Shown: piece by piece, positions 6,562 through 16,935 of the stretch
Position numbering within the stretch: the first letter of the stretch is position 1
Layout of the letters: every line of letters starts with the position of its first letter
Source of the DNA: Coprinopsis marcescibilis
Taxonomy: Eukaryota; Basidiomycota; Agaricomycetes; Agaricales; Psathyrellaceae
DNA: 18,129 nt
Assembly (NCBI GenBank): GCA_004369085.1
Contig: ML210507.1
Span: 1,424-19,552 of the forward strand
Direction: 5' to 3'
The notes under the pieces: generated by a model
The model's database searches: none
Told to the model about the DNA's origin: nothing
Seen by the model: the letters and a program-made list of their open reading frames with translations, nothing else
Translations under genes and position numbers: made by a program

Positions 6562-9500
6562 ATGAAGAAGCTTTTTGGCGGTGGCAAGTCCTCAAAGCCC
6601 AAGGGAAGCAAGGACGGCTCGACAGAGGTTCGCCAGTCCAGCCAGTCCATGTCCTCATTAACTTATTATTATCCAGGAGCCCCAGCAAATCCAGACCCCA
6701 ATTCATGCGTCGCATGCTAAATATCTAACAAAGCCGTCGCCGCAGCAGAGACAGAGGCAGCTCGAGCAGCAGCAGGCGCAGACACAGATTGTGCAGCAGC
6801 AGACATCGACAGCGCCCTCACCTGTCCCTCCAGCGCGGAATCCAGCAGATGACGAACGATGGGAGGATGTCCACTATCCAGATCCACATATCCCATCTGC
6901 ACCAGCTGCAATCGCCCCTTCGCGCTCATCTTCCTTCAATTCCACCCCTCCTGCTGTTTCTCCCTCCATTTCCAGTCCCCATCCGCGTCCAGTCTCGCCT
7001 TCTGGACTCAACGGTGTCCCTAGACAAATGAATCCAGCCGACGCACCCGGTGCTCGCCCTCCAAAGAAACCTGCAGCAACCGCCCCAGTAGCTGCCATCA
7101 ACATCCTCAAGGCCCTAGACCCTCAGGCCGCACAAGCTAATCAGCAGCTGCCCCGATCCCAGTCCGAAGAGGCGTTCTACCCCACGCCGCAAGATCGCTA
7201 TTCTATCTCGGAAAACGGTCATGCAGAGAAACGGGAGAAGCGCGGGTTCTGGAGCACCAAGGACAAGGACCGCGACAAGCCCCAGGACAGGGACAGGGAG
7301 CGGGAGCGCCAAATTAGAGAGGCACAGGCTCAGCCCGGCGCTCGAGATCCGGCCATTCAGCAGCAGCGCCCTCCCGCTCATCGTGAACGCCGGGAGCACC
7401 AGCAACCGGACAAGACGTTGACAAGCATGATCGGTCGGTCCTTCCTCTCTACCCTTGCCCCAGCTCACCACTCAATCTACACATCCCCCAGGCTATCTCG
7501 CAGCAACAGCATCAGAAGACTGGATGATCGTTCTCGAGGTTTGCGAGCGTGCTTCCGCTACCGAAGTCAACGCAAAGGAAGCTATCCGGGCTTTACGCAG
7601 CGAATTCAAGTAAGGCACTTTATATTCCGACGACATCGCGCTTTCTGACCATCCAACAAGATACGGACAACCGCCGGCACAACTAGCAGCATCCAAGGTG
7701 TGTAACACAGCTACCCCACGCTCACGCCTGTGCTAAAATTCCTCCTCCAGCTATGGGCTTTTATGCTGCGAAACGGGAGCGATGTTTTTATTGCCCAATC
7801 GAGATCGCGCAAGTTCCTCGACGCAATCGAGCAAATCATCAAAAGCAGTCAAACAAACCCCGTCGTTCGTGAAAGACTGCTTGAAATCATTGCCGCTGCA
7901 GCCTACGCGAGTGGTCGCCACAGTCAGTTCAAACCCCCGATCCACCCGAACCCTGACTAACCCTCGCGCGTTTTAGAGAAAGGCAGCGACAAGGATGGTT
8001 TCAGAGGGGTATGGCTACGTGTCAAACCCGCCGACAAACCAGACGAGGTATTCCGCTTGCACCTGTCCCACAAACATGACTCACAAACATTCTCTTAGGG
8101 AATTCCGTTCGACTCTGAAGATGCAATCTTCAACCCACCACCCAGCCGGGCCTCCCAATACGAAATTCCCCAAGTCATGTACCAACAGGCCAGTCCTTTA
8201 CCCGGGAACGACAGCCCCGCTCCCAAACCAGTTCGTCGTCCAACCCCTCTCCTCATTCCCAATATGTTAACAATCTCCCCAGCAGAAAAGCCATCGGAGC
8301 CGGAACCGCATCATCCCACCAGACGAGGACATCCGTCGGCTCTTCCAAGAATGCAAAATCGGCCTCGGAAACGCCTCCCTCCTCTCCCAGGCACTCGCAG
8401 TCGCCAAACCCAACGAAATCAAGAAATCCGAAATCATAAACGTAAGCATCCCATCTCCCCCTCCCTCATCTTTATCTCACCAAACATCACAGGAATTCTA
8501 CCTCAAATGTCGATCATCCCAAGATCTCATTTTCGCGCAGATCGATTGGGCTTCGGCTGGCGCGGAAAGATCCCGGATCGCTCGAAACCACGAGAAGGAG
8601 AGGAAGGCTCGTGAACGGACGATTTCTACAGACTCGAGGACCAATTCTATAGTAGACGACGAGACTGTGGAGGAGAAGCTCCTCGCCTCCCTTCTTGCCG
8701 CAAACGGCGAACTGTTGGAAGCTCTCAGGCAATATGACGATCTCGTCCGTGTCGCCGCAGAGAAGAAGGTCGAGGCTCGGAGCAGGAAAGAGGTCCGGAT
8801 GGACCCTCGCGTGCGTTTCTTTCCCGACCACAACGAACCACATCTAACCCCCCTACAGGATCCTGCTTACACACAGGCACATGCCCAGCAGCTACAAGGC
8901 GAGAGCGCCCACAGGACCCCCAGTCCCACCCCATCCTCGCGCTCCCAGTCCCCTCCCACAGCAATCGCACTCCCCTACAGACCGCAACACCTCCCTCTCG
9001 AAAACGAACCGTCCGGCCTCGCCCCGCCACCCAAAGTATCCTACGGCCCTCGCTCGCCCGGCCAAGCCTCCATCCGTTCCCGAACTCCATCCCCCAACAA
9101 TTTCCACCGGGACGAGCCTCAGACCGCGAACGGATATGGCTCAAGCTACGACTACCAAGGCCAGTACCCCGACGAGACCGCTTCATCAATCTACATCGCC
9201 CAAGAGTATCGGCCTGACGACGCCTCAATCATCGACGACGAAGAATACGACCCAGACGCGCCCATCCGTCCCAGTGCAAAAGCACTCGGCAAGCGCAGGG
9301 CTACTGATTCCGGTCCTGCTTCTCGAGGTACGCACTCCGGTTCGCTTGCAAACTCCGTCACCAACCTTCTTTCAGACTCTGTCCATTCGGAGGAGCTATA
9401 CAACGAACAGAACGACACCCTAACCGACGACCGCTTCGACTCTGACAACGACAGCAACGACGGGCGCTCCAAACCCGCCGCCGCCCAGTTCGTCTACGAC

Positions 9501-9566
9501 GCTGCCGCGGAGCGCACACAGCAGCTCCTGGAAGAGGCAACGCGCCACATCAACGGAGTACACTAG
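6562..9566 (+). CDS. Gene A: VHS-GAT domain endocytic adaptor (Lsb5-like), 842 aa
   Basis: Exons 6562-6627, 6677-7433, 7492-7609, 7661-7697, 7751-7913, 7977-8047, 8099-8230, 8283-8441, 8493-8810 and 8859-9566 give 842 codons plus TAG. The protein starts MKKLFGGGKSSKPKGSK. It then has a Gln/Pro/Ser-rich linker, an Arg/Asp/Glu-rich stretch (about 200-235), a VHS domain (about 268-400: SEDWMIVLEVCERASATEVN, LWAFMLRNGSDVFIAQSRSR) and a GAT three-helix domain (about 465-600: PPDEDIRRLFQECKIGLGNA, LLASLLAANGELLEALRQYD). The tail is acidic, Ser/Pro-rich and disordered. VHS plus GAT is the layout of yeast Lsb5 and of GGA/TOM1-type adaptors, which bind ubiquitinated cargo and actin or clathrin machinery at endosomes and the plasma membrane. 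No ear or FYVE domain is seen, which favours Lsb5-like over GGA or Vps27. The 8231-8282 intron is required by a frame change; the 8811-8858 intron is in frame and could be retained; the exact 7914-7976 donor may shift by 3 nt. Confidence 0.88.
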
Positions 9567-9738
9567 CCAGTAGCCAAGCACCATATATCACACTGTCAAC
9601 ATGATACCAACGATACCATGTACAATTCCGCCCTGTATACTCCCATTCGCTCTATCCGTCGCGGCACCACACTCGCTGACATGTATTACGAGAAGCAAAT
9701 ACTATATCTCACTAAATTATTTCCCTAGATCCACTTTT
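9567..9738. other. Convergent 3' intergenic region between genes A and C
   Basis: Stop codons of A (9566, plus) and C (9739, minus) lie 172 bp apart facing each other, so the two 3' untranslated regions share or overlap this stretch. No separate gene is visible. Confidence 0.5.
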
Positions 9739-11689
9739 TCAAAGAGATCGTCTTATCTGCGCACCGAGCTCCAGCGCTCTTTTACCTTCCAGCCAGAGCA
9801 TTGCCTCTGCAGATAGGGGTAATGGAATATGATTAGCAAAATCAGAATGGTAACATCAGAAGGCACACGTACCCTGATAGGTCTTCGGTACGACCTGCCT
9901 CGGGATAGAACTGCTCATATGCTCCTGATCTTGATACCAGGTAAACCGGAAATCGTTGGTCATCTGCTCAGACCCAGTCTTCACATCGACAACGTTGGCC
10001 TTGACGCCCACATGCTGATGTTTCGTCAGTAAGAGTTGCGAGAAACCCGACGAGCGGCATCGCTCAACCTACCACCAAAACCGGATGTTCCGCGGATGAA
10101 GATGTGTGGATTATCATAGACTCCAGCCTCAAGAGGGACCCAATAGGAACGGGCCGAGCGAACGAGATACCGTCAAGCGACAAGAATCTCACACGCCCCC
10201 TGCAAAAGATGGTCGCGTTGCTAAACCCGAGCTAAGAAAGGGTTGATCAACAGAGGCAGTGAGTCCAGACTGAATCATACCTCGTATGCCAATCGCATCA
10301 AGTATCCACCAAACACCTTTTGATGCACACTTCAAATTCGAGTAAGTATCCTGATACCAGCAGGCCGAATTCCCAACTTACTTGCGCTCTTGCGGAAACA
10401 TGAGCATGCAATTATCGATGCTAGTTTCCCCCATCCAAACCCGGTTGGAGACCTGATTCGAGTGGATGATCGCCCCTTGCCCATGCTGCAGATAGAACGA
10501 ATGAAGTTCTGATGCCTCTTCAGATGAAGGCGGTACTTGAGACAAAGATGTTGATGCGGCCTTCTTGCGGCGTTGCTTTATGTCTATGCAAAAAGGTAAG
10601 GTTTCGCCTTGACTACGCGTTATTAAACGCACGTTCTCCCAACGCGTACAATGCACGCTCCTCATCGGTCGTAACGATAAGCGGATGCACCTTTCTGGCC
10701 TTGTGGGTCCGAGCGTCCCGGCAGACCATAGAGAAACGTCCTTCACATACTTAGTCAATAATCACTCGCGAGTGTAAGCGAAAAGTCGGACTCACCGATC
10801 ATTGCAGTCTGGTCTGGTTGATCCCCGCCAATGGATTCCATCTTCATAGCTATTTCCATCGAACTCTTCCCCGTATACATAACCTGCCCACTCAACCGCA
10901 AGTCTCGCGATGGATCGACCTGTTGGTACATATCAAGACTATGAATACGATCAGTTTGTGTTAAATTATGGGAGAGGTGCACCACGAACCGGTCAACAGA
11001 TGCAGTGACAATGTAAAACCCTCTGTCCTGAATCCTACCCAACTCCTGTACACCAGGCCCCAGGAGGTGCTTGTATGCAATAGAACCTGCCAAGGAATCA
11101 AGATTTTCCATCAACCTGACCAGACACAATTATCCTCAGCAACGCAAAGGACGCAAGCGCGAAGATTGTCGCTCACTTTCCCATCCTAATACCTCCAGAC
11201 GCGTTTATGTATTGCTCCAGGACAGCTGGCGACAATGCAAATGGTATGACCAGTTCCGAATATGAATCGTGCATGTTCCTTGGAACCAATTCATCTGTGG
11301 TCTCCTGCTGTATCAGGGGCGACGAGGGCTCTGCAGCCTCGTTTTTCAGGGCCGAGTTCAGCAGAGCCTCGGACCAAAGGACAGCGGTTCGCATGGGCAT
11401 TACACTGTTTTTCCATTCATGTTATAATGCGAAACGCAAATTGATGAAGAATAGTACTTGTGGAAGGCGGGATCTGCACGTTTCCCTGTAAAGTGTTAGC
11501 ATTTTCTTTCTGGATTCGAGATGAACGCGACTTACGAACTGCTTTGAGCAACCTGTCAACGGACGCAATGTCCTGTGCTTCCTCAACGACAGAGTTCGCT
11601 AGAATTGGGTTGGTCGCCAGACATCTTTGGGCAGCCCTTGGAAGACAGATCTGAGGCCTGTGAAATGAAAGAAGTTGACGACGAAACAT
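9739..11689 (-). CDS. Gene C: mitochondrial acyl-CoA thioesterase, ACOT9-type, double HotDog, 468 aa
   Basis: Exons (minus): 11689-11536, 11485-11458, 11404-11177, 11115-10990, 10938-10796, 10740-10633, 10583-10382, 10329-10281, 10231-10073, 10014-9873 and 9806-9739. Introns are 49-66 nt, all GT-AG, all phases consistent. The protein hydrolyses acyl-CoA to free acid and CoA. Residues 1-25 (MFRRQLLSFHRPQICLPRAA and on) are Arg-rich without acids, a mitochondrial presequence. HotDog domain 1 spans about 125-265 (GGIRMGKLMENLDSLAG, YIVTASVDR, LRLSGQVMYTGKSSMEIAMK, then RFSMVCRDARTHKARKVHPL). HotDog domain 2 spans about 310-460 (VWMGETSIDNCMLMFPQERK, VHQKVFGGYLMRLAYELGF, a HotDog GGY-LM helix, and IGSLLRLES, TNDFRFTWYQ, PKTYQEAMLWLEGKR). 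Length and order match ACOT9/BFIT-type enzymes. An in-frame ATG 15 codons upstream (11734) is an alternative start. Confidence 0.93.
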
Positions 11690-12071
11690 TACAAAGGAAA
11701 GAGACCAATGAGAACATTTGTAGTGCCGGATCAACGATCAATACTCCCAGTCTACATTTCCTTCTTATCAATCTCGTTTTCGGCGACAACCTCGACGGCT
11801 GCTCATCTTGTTGAACAGATGGGAACTGCCTGCAGGTATAGCCTGGGGCGGAGATTATGCGAACCCAGGATGTCATAACGGTTACCATGGTGCATCTGAT
11901 TCAGAACATGACATCTATAGAAGAGTATTATGTCGGCTAATGTACACAGTTGGTTCGCCACCAGAGCTTCCTGTCCCCAACGCCTCTGTTCGTTCACCAA
12001 GTGCTTGGGCTGGTTCCCTTATTTTCGTTCACCTATTTCCACTCATTTTCTACCTTTCTACGCCTTTGAAG
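11690..12071. promoter_or_regulatory. Divergent intergenic region between genes C and D
   Basis: The 382 bp between start codons of C (minus) and D (plus) must hold both promoters. Upstream of D lies a pyrimidine-rich stretch (about 12028-12062, CCTATTTCCACTCATTTTCT and on) directly before the ATG, typical of fungal core promoters near the transcription start. Short open frames here are not convincing. Confidence 0.4.
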
Positions 12072-14240
12072 ATGCGTTTCGTCGATGCTAAATACAAGTC
12101 AAAGGCTTTCTACCATGCCATTGTATGTTTTTTGTGCATGCATATCAATCACAGTTAGTATCAACACACTGACGTCTGTGTGCAGTACGCTCGTATAACC
12201 CTTAATCGGTTTACGACCCTTTTCTTCTGCTTCAGCTTGTTCTATTGCTTTGCCCAGGGCATCCTTCAATCTTTCCTATTCTCTGTTGACAATGAGTACG
12301 ACGCCCTCCTCAACGCCATCACTGGACAGGTGATTCCGCCAGAGAATATCACCTTTCTTACAGGGAAGCCAGGGAGTCTCCGTCTTGAGATGTGTCGCGA
12401 TGTTCCGCACGTTTTGGTCACTGGCGCCGTGCAGGACCCATATCCATGCGAGACCGTGTTTGAATCCCAGTCTATCAAGGTGTGTTGTAGCTTCATCCTT
12501 CGCTATCCCGGTCTAACAGCCCACAAGTCTCCAACCGAGGGACCCACAGTCAGTCCAACTAGAATTGCAGTTACGTCTAGATGCTCAGTACCAGCTTTTA
12601 TAGCGCTCGCTTCTATGGGCAGACGGCGTCGACGTATTTAAGTCGGCACCGTTGTCAAAACTTGACGGTGTAACAGTGACCCTTCGGCCAGCTGGCCAGG
12701 AAAGCAGCGACATATCTTTGAGCCTCCAGTGTGTCCAGAATCTGCACCACGCAAAGGAACGGTGAGCCCTTCATCCAAGAGCCAACTTCTCTTTCTGAAA
12801 CTGCCGTAGCGTTGCAGAATCCCGTCGCGAAGAACTTTCGACAGTCGCCGTCCATTTCTGGCTGTTCGCCGTCTCTGTCATCGCCATCGTCAATGATTCT
12901 TTGCCTCATCTGTAAGCTTCCTTCCTGCTCGGCCGCAGTGACACGACGTAAACCTTTTTTTTTATAGATTGACAGTCATCATCACAAGGACCCTCGTAAC
13001 AGGATGGGGCTCCTTTGCTGTCTGGAGAAGCGAACGTGATACGAAAGTCTTTGTAGAACTTTTGGAGAAACCGGGGACACCCTGCTCCCTCAACCTGTTC
13101 TCCGATTACTTCAGCAAGCGTCTGACATTCCAAGTACGTGTAGCGACCATTCTGACTCAAGCGACCCTCTAAACCGCCGTTCAGATCGCGGATCTAGCGC
13201 TGGCGGCAACAGCACTCGTCGTTTTCATCTATCTATCATTAGTGCTTTACCGGGTATGTCCTCCTCGAAAGGTCCTGTTATCAGCACTTCTGACTTCTGA
13301 TATCTCTATACATTTCCAGATGTACAGCTCTGCGTCATTCCGCTGTGTTGGTGCTCCGGCCCACATCAACCGCATCAACAAGGTGGGGATCCCACTTTCT
13401 CCCCTCAAGCCGAGAGTTTCTCATCCCACTATAGTTCTTCCTAGCACTCCTCTCGTGCCTTCAACTCGAGGTCTTCGTGGTCACGGCGTCGATGGGACTA
13501 TGGATCGACGTCCTCCTCAACACCGGGCTCGCCAAGATCACCCCCCTCATGAAAATCTACATCACAGCATTCATCATGACAATGGTGGTAAGCCCCCTTT
13601 CCCTCTTACCTGCGCCTATGGCTCACCCCACCCCGACAACCCCACACAGTCCCTGCTTCCCTGGATTGCAATTGGCTGGTTCGGCGCAAAGCGAGAACGC
13701 AGATGGTACATGCTCACCTTCCTCATCATGAGCTTCATCATCCTCTTCACATGGCTGCTCATGTTTTACTCGATCATCTACCGATGGTAAGGCACCCACC
13801 CCTCCCCTATAATATTGGCTAACTGTATCACCACCTTACCTCAGGACCTTCCTCCAATGGCCATTCCTCGCATGCCTGACAGTGATGTCTCTGCTCCTAC
13901 TGATCGCCAACTTTGTCCTCGGCGTCATCTGCAGAACACAGTTCGGCAAAGGACACCGCGAATACCGTAAGTCAAACCATCTCTCCCTCTTTCTTCCAGG
14001 CTTACCCCTTTCGCTCCAGTACTCGCCGAGGAAGCTCTCTCAGCCCTCGACTTCACCCGCGAAGTATTCTCCCGAGACGAAAACCGCGAAAAATTCGAGC
14101 TGCCCACGCCATCAAGGAAAAACTCGACTGCGTCAAACCACAGCCTCGACAAGGACAACGAGGAGCTCTCCACACACCAAATCCGGACCCTCGAGAAGGG
14201 CATCCTGGACCCCAAATACGGACAATTTCAACAAGTATGA
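12072..14240 (+). CDS. Gene D: multi-pass membrane protein, N-terminal anchor + lumenal domain + 7 helices, ~529 codons with one in-frame TAG
   Basis: Exons 12072-12122, 12186-12479, 12550-12761, 12810-12911, 12968-13133, 13185-13253, 13320-13382, 13435-13587, 13650-13786, 13845-13966 and 14020-14240. Residues about 25-48 are a hydrophobic signal/anchor (TTLFFCFSLFYCFAQGIL). About 49-215 form an extracytoplasmic domain with a Cys pair (CRDVP, YPCETV) and a later SLQCVQNL. Seven further hydrophobic helices follow (for example FWLFAVSVIAIVNDSLPHL, ALAATALVVFIYLSLVLY, FFLALLSCLQLEVFVVTASM, FLIMSFIILFTWLLMFYSII, FLACLTVMSLLLLIANFVLG). A short charged tail begins GKGHREYLAEEALSALDFTR. No enzyme motif is visible. 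It is a paralogue of gene E. The reading frame of exon 3 contains TAG at 12601-12603 (codon 133). This could be a true nonsense mutation, or be removed if the acceptor is at 12603 (124-nt intron) or by a 48-nt GTCTAG-GGGCAG intron. Function unknown. Confidence 0.78.
12601..12603 (+). other. In-frame TAG within exon 3 of gene D
   Basis: Flanking codons read AQYQLL before and RSLLWADGVDVF after, both in the same frame and both protein-like. The triplet therefore looks like a substituted sense codon unless it is spliced out. Confidence 0.6.
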
Positions 14241-14490
14241 TCCCAGTTATCTTCTTCAGTTACGCATGTAGATCGCAAGCCCAGCGCTTAGCTCCATGTT
14301 GCTGCCTTCAATACTTTCATTCGCTCTTTTGGACCTTGTCACCCAGGGTTGCACATTTACCTTGTATCATAAGTAGGCAATGCAATTTGATTTGTATATT
14401 TGTACAATTGAAGAACTGAAAGAATGTGTATGCTAACTAAGTCTTCGCTAACAACAAGGAACGTAGGTCTCGGTTTACACAGTAAGCTCT
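14241..14490. other. Convergent 3' region between genes D and E
   Basis: 250 bp between the stop codons of D (plus) and E (minus). It is AT-rich compared with the flanking exons and is likely the two 3' ends. No gene or stable repeat is recognised. Confidence 0.5.
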
Positions 14491-16935
14491 TTAAAACGGC
14501 TCCGGTGTAGTTGTTACTTTCGAATGGAGAGTATGGCGTGATACCGACAACTGTCTATCCCTCAAAAAGGGGACAGGAAGAATAGGGACACCACCAGGAC
14601 CAGTAGTAGTAGTCGGATACGGCTCCAACTTCTCCTTCACAGACACCAACGCACGCATCGGCCGCCGTGGGTCAACGGTTGTCGGACTTGGACTCTCTGC
14701 AGAGCTATGTGTCATCGCAGAATAAAAACTACTCCTCCAGTCCGGGACCCGCGAACCTCGTTGACGACGTGCAGCGGCCTTCGTCAACCGCTTCGTTCGC
14801 TTCGTTGGAGACTCGAGGTCGGAAGTCAACGGTGGTGAAGACGAGAGGAACACCGGGTTGGCGGCGTTGTCAGAGTACACCGAGACCCCTCTGGTCCTAT
14901 CTCCTGGACTTAAATAAAACATTGGATTGGGGCCGAATTGGCCCAAGTCATCCTTTTTTTCATCGAGTCCATACGCCTTCTCCGGCTTTTCGATATCATC
15001 GCTGCGACGAGGGAAATAAACCAGAGTAAAGTCGACGCCTTCCAGAGCATCGGTAACGTTGACTGGTATTCAAAAAGATATGTTAGTCATGGACCGAGCA
15101 AAGTTCGGAAAAGGTTCAAACTCACGATACTCGGCCAATCCTTTGCCAAAGTTTAGTCGACAGATGAATCCAATGCCGGTCGTAAGCACCAGGAATACAA
15201 AGGCAGTAATCGTGACAGTTGCAAAGAATTGCCAAGTCAAAAAGATGTACCGGTAGACTGGCCAAACGCGTTATTAGCACCTTCGTCATCGACTGGGAGG
15301 AATGTGGTCTTACGTGCACTGCTAAACATCACGCTCGTGATACCGACGAGGATGAGGGATATAGTGAACACTATGCCAAACAGGATCTTGGACTCCTTTC
15401 TAACGGACTTCCAGCCCTGGTAAAAATGGATGGTAAGCGACGGCGTGCTCGACACACCCGGAAGACGTACCAGGATCAGAAAGGGCAATGCCATCTAACG
15501 AGGTGAGTCAAAATTGAGTTGAGGTATAAATAACGTCGCACTTACCACCATGACCCCCACAACAGCGGCAAGGTAAAGTCTCCAGTGAGCCGTGAACATT
15601 CTCAAGTCGGCATGGAGGATCTTGTCGATCCAGATACCCGAAGCGGCCAGAGAAAAGAAGAATGCAAGCTGAAGTCCGACGGAGAACAGCAGGACCAGCT
15701 GCGAACATTGAGTCAGACCAAGGGTTTACCTTTGAGTTGAACCAAACAAACCTTGTAAAATCGATGTATTTGCGAGGAAGCTCCAACTCGAGCAAACGAT
15801 GCTGTGTTATAGAACTATAAAAGGATAAGTCAGTTATGTTTTGGATAAAACAGACATGTTACATACCTTTAATAACCTCCATGTCAAGAGACCCATGATC
15901 AAGATTGAAACACCGTTGGCAGCAACGATGGGGATCTGGTTTACATCAGTTACTTGTGTGCAGTCTGAATCAACAGGTACTTGCCGTATGCTTAAGCCTG
16001 GCCTCCCACCACGTCCCCAAAGGGTCGAATCCACCACATCGTTGCGGAACCATGACAGTACGATAAAGCGTGATCAGATTTCTCGTGGATTGAATTCGCG
16101 AGGCTGCCCAAGTGCCACCAAGGATGTGACCAGCAAAGGAGGTCCATAAATGGGGCAATGATTCGTTCAAAATCTTGAACCGCTTAGTCAGAAGTGAAGT
16201 CGGGGTAAATGAGAGTCGACTTACAGTGACAACCCCAAGACCAAAGATCCAAAACTGATAGAAGAGAATGGCCACATCTTCTCGTTTAGAATCGTGCAAG
16301 CTAGCCGGCCAGAGTTAGTATGTACGAGAAGAAGAACTTTGAGGCAAACTGACACTTCTTCCAGCCAACTCAAGCTGTACACGCATTCAAACGTTTCCGG
16401 GTGCTTCAAAAAATTTCCATGCTCCTCTTGCCCTCCATTTCTATCCCGAGACCAGTCTCGAGTGAACTAGGAAGTGAGGAGAATCAAAAGGTTACATGCA
16501 TCCCAGCCATCTAGGATGCTAACACTCACATCAGACCCTGAAGTCTCGACTTCCCTTCCGTCTAAAAACCCCTGTGGCGCCCCACATATCGTGGCAGGCT
16601 GTCCAGGTAACCCATCACAAACGAGAAGCTCGCCGTTCTGGATGATTGCAAGGTGAGGAGGCATGTTGTGGCTGCGAACAAGGTTGGATAGAATCCCGAC
16701 TGCCTGTGTATTGTCTGACAAGATGAAGCCTTGGAGTCCCGCAAGAACAAGGCATGAACAAAGGGTAAACCAAAAGTACCAGGCAGTAAACCTGGTCACA
16801 GTCACCCTCTGGTGCTGTCGATATCATCAGTGATTGGCCGCACACGACCAACGAGGATCGACTCACCAAGACTTTGACGCGACTCAGTCGCAACATGCGT
16901 TTAACAACATCTCGACCACGCCCCGAGAAAACCAT
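14491..16935 (-). CDS. Gene E: multi-pass membrane protein paralogous to gene D, long Ser/Pro-rich tail, 615 aa
   Basis: Exons (minus): 16935-16867, 16814-16530, 16466-16354, 16300-16225, 16173-15985, 15935-15867, 15814-15752, 15698-15546, 15494-15471, 15416-15314, 15257-15126 and 15062-14491. The layout equals gene D: N-terminal anchor (AWYFWFTLCSCLVLAGLQGF), extracytoplasmic domain (about 55-160, several Cys), then seven hydrophobic helices including FYQFWIFGLGVVTILNESLP, ANGVSILIMGLLTWRLL, LVLLFSVGLQLAFFFSLAAS, ILFGIVFTISLILVGITSVM and FFATVTITAFVFLVLTTGIG. The tail of about 190 residues begins GKGLAEYLNVTDALEGVDFT and is rich in Ser, Thr, Pro, Arg and Lys, with many possible phosphosites. 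Consecutive exons of 69, 63 and 153 nt match D exactly. The intron 15984-15936 uses a GC donor (GCAAGT). The third exon's donor (GTCAGT, 16353) is weak but required by phase. ATG 16896 is an alternative start (602 aa). Function unknown. Confidence 0.85.
15936..15984 (-). other. GC-AG intron in gene E
   Basis: The minus strand reads ACG/GCAAGTACC at the donor and AAACCAG/ATC at the acceptor, 49 nt. The nearby GT (GTACCT) cannot keep the frame into IPIVAANG. GCAAGT is the usual form of minor GC donors. The intron sits at the same protein position as a normal GT-AG intron in gene D (13134-13184). Confidence 0.75.

Noticed and set aside
5946..6650. 234-codon uninterrupted minus-strand frame as the full gene B
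   Set aside because: Its second half is a low-complexity shadow; the 47-nt splice into the other frame gives a better-structured protein and 6650 overlaps the divergent gene.
8725..9228. 167-codon minus-strand open frame
   Set aside because: Arg/Gly-rich antisense shadow of a GC-rich Pro/Ser coding exon, with no domain.
8881..9423. 180-codon plus-strand open frame overlapping the end of the VHS-GAT gene
   Set aside because: It is the shifted frame of the Ser/Pro-rich tail of gene A; the frame of gene A continues from the GAT domain to the stop at 9566.
10512..10754. Plus-strand open frames across 9601-12000
   Set aside because: Antisense shadows of the exons and introns of the ACOT9-type gene; none has a domain.
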